Positions 25,481 through 34,760 of a stretch of DNA of 64,000 nucleotides are shown here, one piece after another. This DNA is from Nostoc sp. UHCC 0702 (GTDB lineage: Bacteria; Cyanobacteriota; Cyanobacteriia; Cyanobacteriales; Nostocaceae): assembly GCA_017164015.1 (NCBI GenBank), contig CP071065.1, forward strand, positions 7,345,501 through 7,409,500, written 5' to 3'. The translations under genes and the position numbers were made by a program. Under the pieces are notes generated by a model, which saw nothing but the letters and a program-made list of their open reading frames with translations, ran no database searches and was not told where the DNA came from. The number at the start of each line of letters is the position of its first letter. The stretch's first letter is position 1.

Positions 25481-26465
25481 AACTATTAACTTTTTTAAAG
25501 GGAGTCTTTTTAGATTTCTCCTTTTTGGATTTATTTTTCTCGTAGTCTAGCTCTTTAAGCTTTTTCATAATTCGACTGAAGTACTCTTGCAGATAGCTTT
25601 CTAGAGTGGTTGTTTGTTGTTGGTCTAACCCAAAAACTTTATAGACCTCATCCATTGGGGCATTTAAGGGTTTACCACTTGCCAAGACTTCTGTAAACTC
25701 TAGTCTGTCTGCTACGTTCCAACCCCACTGAAAGAATCGGATGATGCGGCGCACGGTACGTAGTAAGTTGATTGGCATCCGCGTTACTCTGGCTTCTTTG
25801 CCAGATAAGCGTTCGCACAGGCTAATGATTTCCTCTGCACTCCAAGCACGAGTACCGACAACGGGAAAAGCTTGTTTTTCGGTTTCTGGTACGCTCAAAG
25901 CACGGATAGCAAACTTTGCAATGTCTTGAGTGTCCATGTAGGCGATGGGCGAAGAATTACCAGTCACCCAAACAGGTTGTGCTTCTAAAATGGGTATTCC
26001 ATATTGACCGATTAACCCTTGCATAAAACCAGCTAAGCGTAGGATGGTGTAATTAAGCCCAGACTCCGCTAAAAAAAGTTCTGTACATCGCTTGATTTCC
26101 ATCAGCGGTACTTGTGGGTACTTTTCGGCATCAAGTATGGAAAAGAAGATAAAACGCTCTACACCCGCAGCCTTCGCCGCTTGAATTAAAGCAACTTGAC
26201 CATCCCAGTCTACTTGTTTAATGGTTAGTGAATCTGTAGCACGAGATGTTGCAGCATCAATGACTGCGGTTACACCTGACAGCGCCCCCGTGAGGCTTTG
26301 GGGGTTACATATATCTCCCCGCACTAACTCTGCACCCCATTCTTTGAGAAAAGCAGCTTTTTTGGCACTCCGAACCAGACAGCGTACCTTATACCCCTCA
26401 TCGATAGCACGACGAGCCACTTGTCTTCCTAAGGTGCCAGTAGCACCGACGATTAATAATGTCAT
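25479..26465 (-). CDS. ycf39: Ycf39-type atypical SDR (photosystem II assembly)
   Basis: 328 residues. N-terminal dinucleotide-binding motif VGATGTLGRQVARRA (GxxGxxG form), then an NmrA-like fold with AAGVERFIFFSILDAEKYP, SGLNYTILRLAGFMQGLIGQYG and YMDTQDIAKFAIRAL. This is the chloroplast/cyanobacterial Ycf39 pattern; Ycf39 works with Hlip proteins in delivering chlorophyll to early PSII assembly intermediates. The tail is lysine-rich (KNKSKKEKSKKTPFKK), longer than usual. petM lies 359 bp upstream on the same strand. Confidence 0.88.
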   Translation of the reverse strand: MTLLIVGATGTLGRQVARRAIDEGYKVRCLVRSAKKAAFLKEWGAELVRGDICNPQSLTGALSGVTAVIDAATSRATDSLTIKQVDWDGQVALIQAAKAAGVERFIFFSILDAEKYPQVPLMEIKRCTELFLAESGLNYTILRLAGFMQGLIGQYGIPILEAQPVWVTGNSSPIAYMDTQDIAKFAIRALSVPETEKQAFPVVGTRAWSAEEIISLCERLSGKEARVTRMPINLLRTVRRIIRFFQWGWNVADRLEFTEVLASGKPLNAPMDEVYKVFGLDQQQTTTLESYLQEYFSRIMKKLKELDYEKNKSKKEKSKKTPFKKVNS

Positions 26466-26735
26466 GAGGGCCGTTATAAATTTTTAAGTTTTATGAAAAG
26501 AACATTAACAGAATTATACCTGTTAACAAAAGTTTACATCTTTTTTAAGAAACTGGAATTAATACACAGATCAGCTGTTTCACAAAAAGTTGATGGCTGA
26601 TGACTGATGACTTGTACTGAGCGACTTGTGCCGAGCGCAGTCGAGGTAAGCCGAAGTACTGATGACTGTCATCAGTTAGCAGTCAACGACTCTCAGGAGT
26701 GACTATGCAATGAGTATGTGTTTTAGCTTAGTAGC

Positions 26736-26767
26736 AGAAAAAGCGTTGTCCGTTTGCCGGACACGCT
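26736..26767 (-). terminator. Intrinsic terminator of petM
   Basis: On the minus strand AGCGTGTCCGGCAAACGGAC then AACGCT folds into a hairpin (26767-26742) and is followed by TTTTT. It lies about 57 bp beyond the petM stop. The rest of 26466-26735 is STRR-like (TGATGACTG). Confidence 0.75.
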
Positions 26768-26823
26768 ATTTTGAAGAGCGAGAGTAAAACCTCTCATCTC
26801 TTAAAACTAAGTTGCTAAAGGGT

Positions 26824-26928
26824 TTATTCCTCTGCACCCTGAATTTTCAGCAATAAAGCACCTAAAGCCCAACCCACGAAGATTAAACCGAAAGACAACA
26901 AAGCTGCATTTAAAATTTCGCCGCTCAT
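26824..26928 (-). CDS. petM: Cytochrome b6f complex subunit 7 (PetM)
   Basis: 34-residue single-membrane-span subunit starting MSGEILNAALLSFGLIFVGW and ending LLKIQGAEE, a near-exact PetM. AAGGAG (complement 26938-26944) supports ATG 26928; a longer in-frame extension upstream is non-coding. PetM stabilises cytochrome b6f in the thylakoid membrane. It has its own terminator downstream and a long structured leader upstream. Confidence 0.95.
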   Translation of the reverse strand: MSGEILNAALLSFGLIFVGWALGALLLKIQGAEE

Positions 26929-26984
26929 TAACCTGTTCTCCTTTGCGAATGGTTGATTGAACATTATTGTGAAGTACCTACACT

Positions 26985-27200
26985 GTAGGCTTCCTGTCTC
27001 ACTCGCTGTTGCCACGTTGGTATCACTACTGGATTTCGGGACTTAACCCAATGATGGACTTACACAGCGTCTCTGGTCTTGCGACCTTTATCTCTTCAAA
27101 CAGAGAACCCAGGCAACTGCCCGCTTGCCGCAGGCAGTTTAATTGTTTTACGACACGTAACCCTTGGATTTACAACAACCCAGGTGTTTGAGTTTTGTGT
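26985..27200 (-). ncRNA. Candidate structured RNA or leader upstream of petM
   Basis: Read on the minus strand, this region folds into several clean hairpins: TTACG-TGT-CGTAA, AACTGCCTGC-GGCAA-GCGGGCAGTT, GGTC-GCAA-GACC (GNRA tetraloop, enclosed by CTCTG/CAGAG), GGG-TTAAGT-CCC, and CCTACA-CTGTAGG nearer petM. No Rfam family is recognised; it is not tRNA, tmRNA, RNase P or SRP RNA. It could be the petM 5' leader or a separate small RNA. Edges are estimates. Confidence 0.4.
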
Positions 27201-27310
27201 CCACAAAGTAGCTGAAGTAAAGTTAGGTAAACTAGACTTACCAGAGTTTTTCTACGGCTACTGTTTGATTAGACCTGTGTAAACAATTCTAAACCAGTTT
27301 GATCGTCAAG

Positions 27311-27358
27311 GAGTCAGTTGTTAGTGGTCAGTTGTTAGTGGTCAGTGGTCAGTGGTCA
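27311..27358. repeat. GTCAGTTGTTAGTG heptamer array
   Basis: About seven tandem GTCAGT/GTTAGT units upstream of pdxA. Part of the GTCAGTT STRR family. Confidence 0.75.
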
Positions 27359-27423
27359 GAATATATCGTTTATACATTGTGTTTTAGCTTTTTGCTTTTG
27401 AAATTGAAATTTCATTAGTCTAT

Positions 27424-28512
27424 ATGTATCAAATAAATCAAGATAAAACAGTAAATATACAAAATAAAATTAAGCCAAGGTTGGCGCTGACGCTGGGAGA
27501 TCCAGCCGGAATTGGGTCTGAGGTGATTTTGAAAGCTTTGGCAGACCCAGATGTGATGCAAAACTGTGACCTGACAGTGGTAGGTAATCGGGATTTACTA
27601 GTACAGACTTATGACAAACTGAATTTAAATGAAAATTTACCTGTTTTGGCAAATCCTGAAGAGTTGACAGTCATTGATGTGCCATTAAATAGCCAAAACG
27701 ACAGTCAGATTATTATGGGCATCGGTAATGCAGCGAGTGGTGCGGCTAGTTTTGCCTATATGGAATATGCGATCGCTCAAACTCTGGCTGGTAAATTTGA
27801 TGGTATTGTCACAGGCCCCATCGCTAAATCTGCCTGGAAAGCCGCAGGCTACAATTATCCAGGGCAAACAGAACTTTTAGCCCAAAAGTCAGGAGTTGAC
27901 CGCTTTGGCATGTTATTCGTGGCGCGATCGCCTTATACTAATTGGACACTCCGCACTTTGCTGGCTACCACACATATTCCCCTATATCAAGTCGCTGACA
28001 CGTTAACGCCACAGTTGTTGACCAAGAAACTAGATTTGTTGGTGGAGTGTTTAGAAAAAGATTTTGGCATAGAAAAGGGGAGAATTGCGATCGCAGGTTT
28101 AAATCCCCACAGTGGCGAACAGGGACAACTGGGAACAGAAGAACAAGATTGGTTAATTCCCTGGTTAGAACAGGAACGGCAAAACCGCCCAAATTTGCAG
28201 CTAGATGGGCCAATTCCGCCGGATACGATGTGGGTTAAACCTGGTCAAGCTTGGTATGGCAACTCTCAAATTCAAAATCCAGCCGATGCCTATCTAGCAC
28301 TTTACCACGACCAAGGCTTGATTCCTGTTAAATTGATGGCGTTTGATAGAGCCGTTAATACTTCTATTGGTCTGCCTTTTGTTAGGACTTCACCCGACCA
28401 CGGAACAGCATTTGATATTGCAGGTAAGGGAATTGCTGATGCTACGAGTATGAAAGCGGCGATACATTTAGCGGCTGAATTGGTTAGTCAGAGAATGGCT
28501 GTAAAAAATTAG
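27424..28512 (+). CDS. pdxA: 4-hydroxythreonine-4-phosphate dehydrogenase
   Basis: 362 residues. PdxA hallmarks: LALTLGDPAGIGSEVILKAL at the start, FDGIVTGPIAKSAWKAAG, YPGQTELLAQ, metal-binding His residues in TTHIPL and in LNPHSGEQG, YLALYHDQGLIPVK, and RTSPDHGTAFDIAGKG. It oxidises 4-phosphohydroxy-threonine in DXP-dependent vitamin B6 synthesis. ATG 27424 begins a 16-residue leader before the conserved core; a later start cannot be excluded. A Uma2 nuclease gene follows by 30 bp. Confidence 0.92.
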   Translation: MYQINQDKTVNIQNKIKPRLALTLGDPAGIGSEVILKALADPDVMQNCDLTVVGNRDLLVQTYDKLNLNENLPVLANPEELTVIDVPLNSQNDSQIIMGIGNAASGAASFAYMEYAIAQTLAGKFDGIVTGPIAKSAWKAAGYNYPGQTELLAQKSGVDRFGMLFVARSPYTNWTLRTLLATTHIPLYQVADTLTPQLLTKKLDLLVECLEKDFGIEKGRIAIAGLNPHSGEQGQLGTEEQDWLIPWLEQERQNRPNLQLDGPIPPDTMWVKPGQAWYGNSQIQNPADAYLALYHDQGLIPVKLMAFDRAVNTSIGLPFVRTSPDHGTAFDIAGKGIADATSMKAAIHLAAELVSQRMAVKN

Positions 28513-28542
28513 GAATTGTTGATTATTTTGAGGAATTAAGCC

Positions 28543-29172
28543 ATGACTCAAATTTTAGGCAAAGTAGTTACATTTGAAGAATTCGTTGCTAAATATCCAG
28601 ATAACACAGGGAAACGTTACGAACTACATGATGGAGTAGTAATTAAAATTCCTCAACCGCCAGGCATCCATGAAGAAATTGTTGGATTTTTAGCAACAAA
28701 AATTACTTTAGAATGCAGTCATCTCAACCTGCCCTATGTTATAGCAAAAACAGCATTAGTTAAACCACCTGAAAACGAATCTGCTTACTCGCCAGATGTG
28801 CTGTTGTTGAATCGTCCTAATTTAGTTAATGAGCTTTTGTGGAAAAAAGTATCTACCGTTACTCAAGCAGTATCTATCCCTTTGGTGATTGAGGTAGTGA
28901 GTACTAATTGGCGTGATGATTATCATAAAAAATATGCTGACTATGAGGAAATGGGAATTCCTGAATACTGGATTGTAGATTATGCTGCTTTAGGCGGTAG
29001 GGAGTTTATTGGTAAGCCCAAACAACCGACAATTTTGGTTTGCACTTTAGAAGAAGGTGAATATCAAATTAATAAATTTCGAGAAAATGACCGTATTCAG
29101 TCATTATTATTTCCAGAATTGAATTTGACGGTACAACAGGTTTTTGAAGCTGGAGGGGCAATTATCAGTTAA
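28543..29172 (+). CDS. Uma2-family (DUF820) putative nuclease
   Basis: 209 residues. Restriction-endonuclease-like fold: VTFEEFVAKYPDNTGKRYELHDGVVI, HEEIVGFLATKI, YSPDVLLLNRP (catalytic Asp) and IPLVIEVVSTNWRDDYHKKYADYEE (Glu, then Lys), ending GIPEYWIVDYAALGG. The D...E-x-V core suggests PD-(D/E)XK chemistry, but no cellular role is established for this very common cyanobacterial family. It follows pdxA closely on the same strand. Confidence 0.88.
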   Translation: MTQILGKVVTFEEFVAKYPDNTGKRYELHDGVVIKIPQPPGIHEEIVGFLATKITLECSHLNLPYVIAKTALVKPPENESAYSPDVLLLNRPNLVNELLWKKVSTVTQAVSIPLVIEVVSTNWRDDYHKKYADYEEMGIPEYWIVDYAALGGREFIGKPKQPTILVCTLEEGEYQINKFRENDRIQSLLFPELNLTVQQVFEAGGAIIS

Positions 29173-29211
29173 CAAATATGGATGTACAGCCAAGATAAAT
29201 TAAGATTTATC

Positions 29212-31503
29212 TCACAGTAGATGGGAGAAATCCTTTTGATGAGTAGCTTGATTCTCATGCTTACGATCTGGCTGATAAACTGGAATTTCGATGACAAACT
29301 CAGTTCCATGTCCTAGTGCAGAATGACAGTACAGCTTACCACCGTGATTGCCTACCACAATTTGATAACTAATCGATAAGCCTAAGCCTGTACCTTTTCC
29401 GACTGGTTTGGTGGTAAAGAAGGGGTCAAATAACTTCGCTTGTACTGTTTCATCCATCCCTAAGCCGTTATCACTAATGTGAACTGAGATGGCTTTGTCT
29501 GCCAAGACTTGCGTAACAATACAAATTGTGGGATTAGTTGCAGGTTGTTGGTTGAAGACTGACGCTTTTAACGCATCGATCGCATTTGATAAAAGATTCA
29601 TGAAAACCTGATTCAATTGGCCTGGGTAACACTCAACCAGCGGTAAATGACCATAATCTTTAATTACTTCGATTCCACAACAGTCTGGTTGTTCCTTGAG
29701 GCGGTTTTGCAGGATAAGCAACGTACTTTCAATGCCTTCATGCACATCTACTGCTTTAAACTCAGCTTCATCCAGACGGGAGAAGTTGCGTAGAGATTGC
29801 ACGATTCCCCGAATACGTTCTGTTCCTACTTTCATGGAACTGACCAGTTTAGGAAAGTCTTGCTTGAGAAATTCTAGGTCGATGGCTTCCACTGCTGTTT
29901 GGATTGTTGCTGTGGAATGGGGATATTGTTGTTCGTAAAGGTCGATTAATTGTAGTAAATCCTGAGTGTAGCTGTCAACATGAGTCAGATTGCCGTGAAT
30001 AAAACTGACTGGATTATTAATTTCGTGGGCAACTCCAGCCACCATTTGTCCCAGACTCGACATCTTTTCAGACTGGATTAATTGGGACTGAGTTTGTTGC
30101 AAATCCTGAAGCACTTGAGATAATTCGGCTGTCCGATGTTCAACTCGAACTTCCAGTTCTTCATTGCTTTGTTCTAAAAGCATAAAAGATTCATGCAATT
30201 GACTGGCCATGCTAGTAAAAGAAGTTGCCAACAGACCGAATTCATTAGGTAACTTAGTATTAAGATTAATATTAAAATTCCCTTGGGAAATCTGATCAGT
30301 TGCAATTAGTAGTTTATTTAAGGGAATTGTCACTTGCTTATACAACACAGAAAACAATAGCAGGATTTCCAGTAACAGGGCAATTAATCCTACATTGAAA
30401 ACAAAACGGGCGTTATCAGCTGCAATTTCTGATAACAGCGATTTGGGGTAAACGGTCACAAAATACCAATCTGGGCCATTCAGTCTGGTTACAGCCAGAT
30501 ATTCATCGTCATTGGAATTATCAATCACCACTGTTTCAGGTTGCAGGGTGTTGACGGCATGAAAAATACGCTGCAAATGTGCGTCACCCGACTCCAGGAT
30601 GTTGAACTGTCCCAGTTTTATCTGAATCTCAGCCATGTAATCAGGATGAACAATCAAACGCCCATCGCGGCGAAAAATCAGGTTATACGTTCCATATAGA
30701 TGGTCATTGACGGTGCGTTCCATCAACTCATTGAGAATAATATCATGCCCGATGGTGGCAATGTGATTGCCAAAGCGATCGTCCACTGGTGTCTCGACAG
30801 AAACCATCCAAAGTTTTGCCACAGCGTCAAAATAAAGACCTGTCCATACGGTTTCTCTGACAGGATTGTGTTTTTTGTCAGAAACGTAGAAATACTCCTC
30901 ATTGGGCATGAATAAATCTGCTTTCGCCTCTATTCCCCAAGGCACAGTCGGCCAGTAATTAGCCACAAAGTTTTCTGGCCCGATAATGTATGTATCGACA
31001 AAACGATTTCTCCAGGCTGGGCCATAACTTTTCGTCAATTCATAAAAGACCACCATGCGGCGACGAATGTCCGCAGTGTTCAGGACTTGTTTTCCTATGA
31101 AGACTGAGGGATACTGCTCATTATCAAATTGTTTGACAGGCTGGTTCTGTTGAAAGTTACGCCATGTACCATCAGACCATAAGTAAAATAACTGGTTAAA
31201 TTGATCGCGTGGGTCAACATTACCCAACTTCTCTAGACGTTTTACTAATGCTTGTTTCAGTGTTTTATGATTATCTTCTGCTAGTTTAAACAGGCTTTGT
31301 TCTCGCTTGCTTCGTTCCACAACATACTTTTGCAGTTGTTCGCGGGTTTGGGATTCCAGTGTTGACATCAAATGCAAGTAGCTTAGGCCCGCCGAGATAA
31401 TGACGACAGCTAAAATTCTCAGCCCCATACTGAGGAGTATGTCACGAGTCAGTGAGCGGCAGAACAACTCTTTGACCAATGGACTTTTAAATTTTGCCAT
31501 CAT
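29212..31503 (-). CDS. Membrane sensor histidine kinase with Cache domain
   Basis: About 763 residues from ATG 31503 (a TTG at 31545 would add 14). A transmembrane helix near the N-terminus (GLRILAVVIISAGLSYLHL) is followed by a large extracytoplasmic Cache-type sensor (about 300 residues, with WMVSVETPVDD and GHDIILNELM). A second helix (FVFNVGLIALLLEILLLF), HAMP, a short coiled coil, and HisKA with VAHEINNPVSF (phospho-His at complement 30025-30027) come next. HATPase_c shows N and G boxes (QVFMNLLSNAIDAL, DNGLGM, GKGTGLGLSI). The partner regulator is not adjacent. It probably senses a small periplasmic ligand. Confidence 0.85.
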   Translation of the reverse strand: MMAKFKSPLVKELFCRSLTRDILLSMGLRILAVVIISAGLSYLHLMSTLESQTREQLQKYVVERSKREQSLFKLAEDNHKTLKQALVKRLEKLGNVDPRDQFNQLFYLWSDGTWRNFQQNQPVKQFDNEQYPSVFIGKQVLNTADIRRRMVVFYELTKSYGPAWRNRFVDTYIIGPENFVANYWPTVPWGIEAKADLFMPNEEYFYVSDKKHNPVRETVWTGLYFDAVAKLWMVSVETPVDDRFGNHIATIGHDIILNELMERTVNDHLYGTYNLIFRRDGRLIVHPDYMAEIQIKLGQFNILESGDAHLQRIFHAVNTLQPETVVIDNSNDDEYLAVTRLNGPDWYFVTVYPKSLLSEIAADNARFVFNVGLIALLLEILLLFSVLYKQVTIPLNKLLIATDQISQGNFNINLNTKLPNEFGLLATSFTSMASQLHESFMLLEQSNEELEVRVEHRTAELSQVLQDLQQTQSQLIQSEKMSSLGQMVAGVAHEINNPVSFIHGNLTHVDSYTQDLLQLIDLYEQQYPHSTATIQTAVEAIDLEFLKQDFPKLVSSMKVGTERIRGIVQSLRNFSRLDEAEFKAVDVHEGIESTLLILQNRLKEQPDCCGIEVIKDYGHLPLVECYPGQLNQVFMNLLSNAIDALKASVFNQQPATNPTICIVTQVLADKAISVHISDNGLGMDETVQAKLFDPFFTTKPVGKGTGLGLSISYQIVVGNHGGKLYCHSALGHGTEFVIEIPVYQPDRKHENQATHQKDFSHLL

Positions 31504-31645
31504 CCCTAATCCAACCTGTTTATCTTTAGAATTCCCAAATATCAAAGAATATGCCCAAGGTTGGTAAAATTCAGACCTATATAAGCTTGTATTTGCTTGA
31601 TTGGCAATATCTAACGATTACTTCTAACTATTGACCAAGCTGGTT

Positions 31646-31741
31646 ATACCAATTCGCAATTCGTAATTCGCAATTAATAAATTCAAATTGTGTCTGGGTT
31701 TCAAGCTTTGAATCTGTTGCCAAATTTTAAATAATTGGTAT
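31646..31741. mobile_element. Possible short element with ATACCAATT ends
   Basis: ATACCAATT (31646-31654) and AATTGGTAT (31733-31741) bracket 96 bp containing AATTCGCAATTCGTAATTCG repeats. Weak evidence: only 9 bp of terminal repeat and no clear target duplication. The rest of 31504-31985 is AT-rich with nothing recognised. Confidence 0.3.
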
Positions 31742-31985
31742 TAGTACATTAACCAATCTCTGTTAGGATAAAAGTACTCAATAAAAAGGTATTAGGAAAT
31801 TTCAATAATATTGGTAAGATTCTAAAAATAGAGACATACTTAAAATTAGAAGTATCCACGAAGTATTAATTTAAGATTTAAAAAACTCTTTGTAAGCAGC
31901 ATCATATATTGAATTTGTTCTAAAAAAGGCGATCATATAATGTTAAGCAAAGCGTTGAAAAATATTATTGAAGGTTCTGAGTTCG

Positions 31986-34760
31986 CTAATTATTTATAAC
32001 TAAATTAAGTTCTTGCAATGTTTTGGAATTTTGATTAATCTCGATTCTACCAGGTTGAGCAGGTTGACCATTAACTAATAAATTATAAATTCCTGGCTGC
32101 AATTCTTCTAAAAAGAAAATTCCTGCACCATTTGTAATCGAAACGATAGTTTTTTTTGATTTTCCTAGCTGAGATAGTATCGCCTCGACTTTCACACCTC
32201 CAACCGGGTTTCCTCCACTAACTGTAACTCTACCTGCAACTGTATAGGAAAGCGTCATCGGAACCCTAACGGTAGTATAACCTCCAGCAACTACTTCCAC
32301 CGCATAGGAAGATTCTAGAGGTTTTCTGTTGATTGGATAACCCGCAGGATCGAGGTCAAGGCGATAAAATCCTGGAGTCAGTTTGATAAAAACTCCTTTT
32401 GAGGTCAAGTCAGTTGGCAAAGATTTAATAGTTTGATTATTAATTATTAATAATAAATCTGTGTCTTGAGTATAAATTTCTTCATTTTTATCATATATAT
32501 TATTGCCATTGTTATCTAAGAATGGCTGAACAAAAAGCCCCCCCTCACTGCGTAAGCGGTCAAAACGAGAATCTCCTAAACTCAGTTGAGGTTGTAAGTT
32601 AAAACTTGGAGATAATTCTATTTTAAAACTCATGTCATTACTTGTAGGCGAGATTTCCTGATAGCGTAATCCCAAAGTTAACCCTGGAATAATAGCGGTA
32701 GATACAGAACCTATTAATCCGTTACCTCTAGAACCAATTCCATAACCTAGATCAAATTCCCAGAGAGGTCTATATCCATTGGTTAGGGTTTTTGAACGGT
32801 AGCGAAATTTAGCGGTGGCTAGGTAATCATAGTTATTATAATCGAGGGTTTCGTAACCAATTGTTAAAGAATTTCCCAGTTGCGAAGAGCCAGAAAAGTT
32901 ATAGTTAAGTTCTGTATTAGCACCAATTTCATTTTGGCGGTGGGTAAATTGTAAATTGGCTAAAGAAGAACTGATATTCCAGCGCAAACGATTTTTTGTG
33001 TCAACATCTACACTACTAAATATGGAAAAATTATGAGCAATCAAAGCCAGATTAACTCCAGCATTAAAGGTATTTTCTCTAGTATCACTACTAAATTTAA
33101 AACCCACACCGTTCAAAGCTTGCCAATTGAGTTCAAAACGTTGGGAAAGGCGATCGCTCAAAAAATTTAAGCTAAACTGAGGAGATGGATTAAAGTTAAT
33201 ATTGGCATTATAGTCCCAACCTCGCTTTTGAGTTCCCATTAATAATGAAGCGTTGACTCTTAAAGGAAATTTTTGAGGTTGATAGAACAATTCTCCTAAT
33301 CCTAATAGCGATTGGTCGTAAATTACTCCAGCACCAACAGTTAATTCTTCTGTTACTCCCAGGCGATAAGCTACTCCACCACGCCAGTCTTGAAAGTTAC
33401 CAATCACATTATTTTTCGATGGCTGTTGACTCAACCCTGTAGAAATTATTAAAGCTGAAGTTTTTGGACTCAGTTGTCCCGATAGAATAGTAAATTTGGC
33501 TTCTTCGATTTTTGGTTGTGCAGTTAGTTGTCCATTAGGATATAAATAAACACGGTAGCTATTACCATTAATTCCTCCCATCGGGATATTGCCAAAGCGG
33601 TATATCCCAGAAGAATCAACTAAAACTTCTGCAAATACTGTGTTACTAATTCCTGATTTTAACTGTACTAAAGTCCCTGGTTTTGCTTCTCCTGTAATTG
33701 TGCGGTTTATTTCCCCAGTTTGCAATCTTTGGCTAGGACTAAAACCGCCTCCTGATGGAGTTGGGGAAGTAAAGCCTAAACGTTGAATAGTAGTAAATCC
33801 CCAATATGAACCCTTACCTTGAGTTTGCCAAAAAGTCGGCTGAGAACCAACAATATAATCAGCATTAGGAGTTTGACGTAAATATTGTGCTTCATCTAGT
33901 CTCCAAGTGTTTGTATCTGTTAAATCTGATTGGTTCATTTTAAGAGTTACACTTCCACCCAAAAGACTACCAATAGCTGTTAAATTACCTTGAGACTGTA
34001 TTGAATTAGAATTAGAATTACCAGTTATATTAATTTGTTGTCCCATAGCAGCCAAAGTAAAACTTGGTGCTGGAACTTTGGTTAATCCATCAAGAATAAC
34101 AGGTAGTGTTTTTTGTTCTGTCTGTTTTTCTTCCAAATTCAACCAAGGAAGATTAAAAACAATCGCATAATCAATTAAATTAAATTCACATTTAACCCCG
34201 AATTTAGTTTGAATATCTGCAATGGATATAACTAGCCCTAATTCCGGATCAGTTTTTAATTCTTGAGGATTGATGCGAGTTCTTAAACCAGCAGAACGCA
34301 CTTCTAATTGACCATCGTCTAAGGTTTTAATATCTAAATTTAATACTTGCTTGACATCATTAAAAGAGACTAACCAATTTTCAAAGTCAATAGCTTGCTG
34401 ACCATCTTCCGCACCCTTAACAAAAGTTGACTCAACCACAGGGTTTTTTCCCACATTTAAACCCACTGGTAAACGAGTAAACTTTGTTGGTTCTGCTATG
34501 GTTTGTTGAGGCTTTTCAAGTATTTGGCTTAAGGTATTGGGAATTTGTAGCAGCGGTTCAAATAAATAGTTTGTCTTGCTTGTATTGTTTGTATGAATAG
34601 AACAAATTACACATATTTTTGGTTCTGTATTTGCAAGTATATGTTGGTCACCTAAACTAATACCAGCGATTAACATAAAAGCTGATTGTAGGGTGGGCAA
34701 TACAAATTGATAGTGAAAGCACTTATTTTGGCTTACCCAATACCCTATTCTCCAGTTCAT
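31986..34760 (-). CDS. Usher-like outer-membrane protein of a chaperone-usher-type operon
   Basis: 924 residues with a hydrophobic segment near residues 20-40. An N-terminal beta-rich part (VKQVLNLDIKTLDDGQLEVR, about 130-220) and a plug-like Ig segment (GEINRTITGEAKPGTLVQLK, with SGIYRFGNIPMGG) lead into a long region of alternating strands rich in aromatic ends (about 450-700), as expected for a beta-barrel. The C-terminus has two regulatory-like Ig domains (GVFIKLTPGFYRLDLDPAGYP and VAGRVTVSGGNPVGGVKVEA). It overlaps the chaperone gene by 4 bp (ATGA). It is very divergent from FimD, so the usher role rests on order, size and architecture. Confidence 0.65.
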   Translation of the reverse strand: MNWRIGYWVSQNKCFHYQFVLPTLQSAFMLIAGISLGDQHILANTEPKICVICSIHTNNTSKTNYLFEPLLQIPNTLSQILEKPQQTIAEPTKFTRLPVGLNVGKNPVVESTFVKGAEDGQQAIDFENWLVSFNDVKQVLNLDIKTLDDGQLEVRSAGLRTRINPQELKTDPELGLVISIADIQTKFGVKCEFNLIDYAIVFNLPWLNLEEKQTEQKTLPVILDGLTKVPAPSFTLAAMGQQINITGNSNSNSIQSQGNLTAIGSLLGGSVTLKMNQSDLTDTNTWRLDEAQYLRQTPNADYIVGSQPTFWQTQGKGSYWGFTTIQRLGFTSPTPSGGGFSPSQRLQTGEINRTITGEAKPGTLVQLKSGISNTVFAEVLVDSSGIYRFGNIPMGGINGNSYRVYLYPNGQLTAQPKIEEAKFTILSGQLSPKTSALIISTGLSQQPSKNNVIGNFQDWRGGVAYRLGVTEELTVGAGVIYDQSLLGLGELFYQPQKFPLRVNASLLMGTQKRGWDYNANINFNPSPQFSLNFLSDRLSQRFELNWQALNGVGFKFSSDTRENTFNAGVNLALIAHNFSIFSSVDVDTKNRLRWNISSSLANLQFTHRQNEIGANTELNYNFSGSSQLGNSLTIGYETLDYNNYDYLATAKFRYRSKTLTNGYRPLWEFDLGYGIGSRGNGLIGSVSTAIIPGLTLGLRYQEISPTSNDMSFKIELSPSFNLQPQLSLGDSRFDRLRSEGGLFVQPFLDNNGNNIYDKNEEIYTQDTDLLLIINNQTIKSLPTDLTSKGVFIKLTPGFYRLDLDPAGYPINRKPLESSYAVEVVAGGYTTVRVPMTLSYTVAGRVTVSGGNPVGGVKVEAILSQLGKSKKTIVSITNGAGIFFLEELQPGIYNLLVNGQPAQPGRIEINQNSKTLQELNLVINN

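Noticed and set aside
27016..27080. 16S rRNA fragment (the run TTGGGTTAAGTCCCG on the minus strand matches a conserved 16S segment)
   Set aside because: The match is only about 15 nt; flanking sequence is unlike 16S, so it is chance or structural convergence.
27100..27180. 6S RNA
   Set aside because: The GCCTGCGGC and GCAAGCGGGC strings recall 6S closing stems, but their order is permuted, and the long central bubble is absent.
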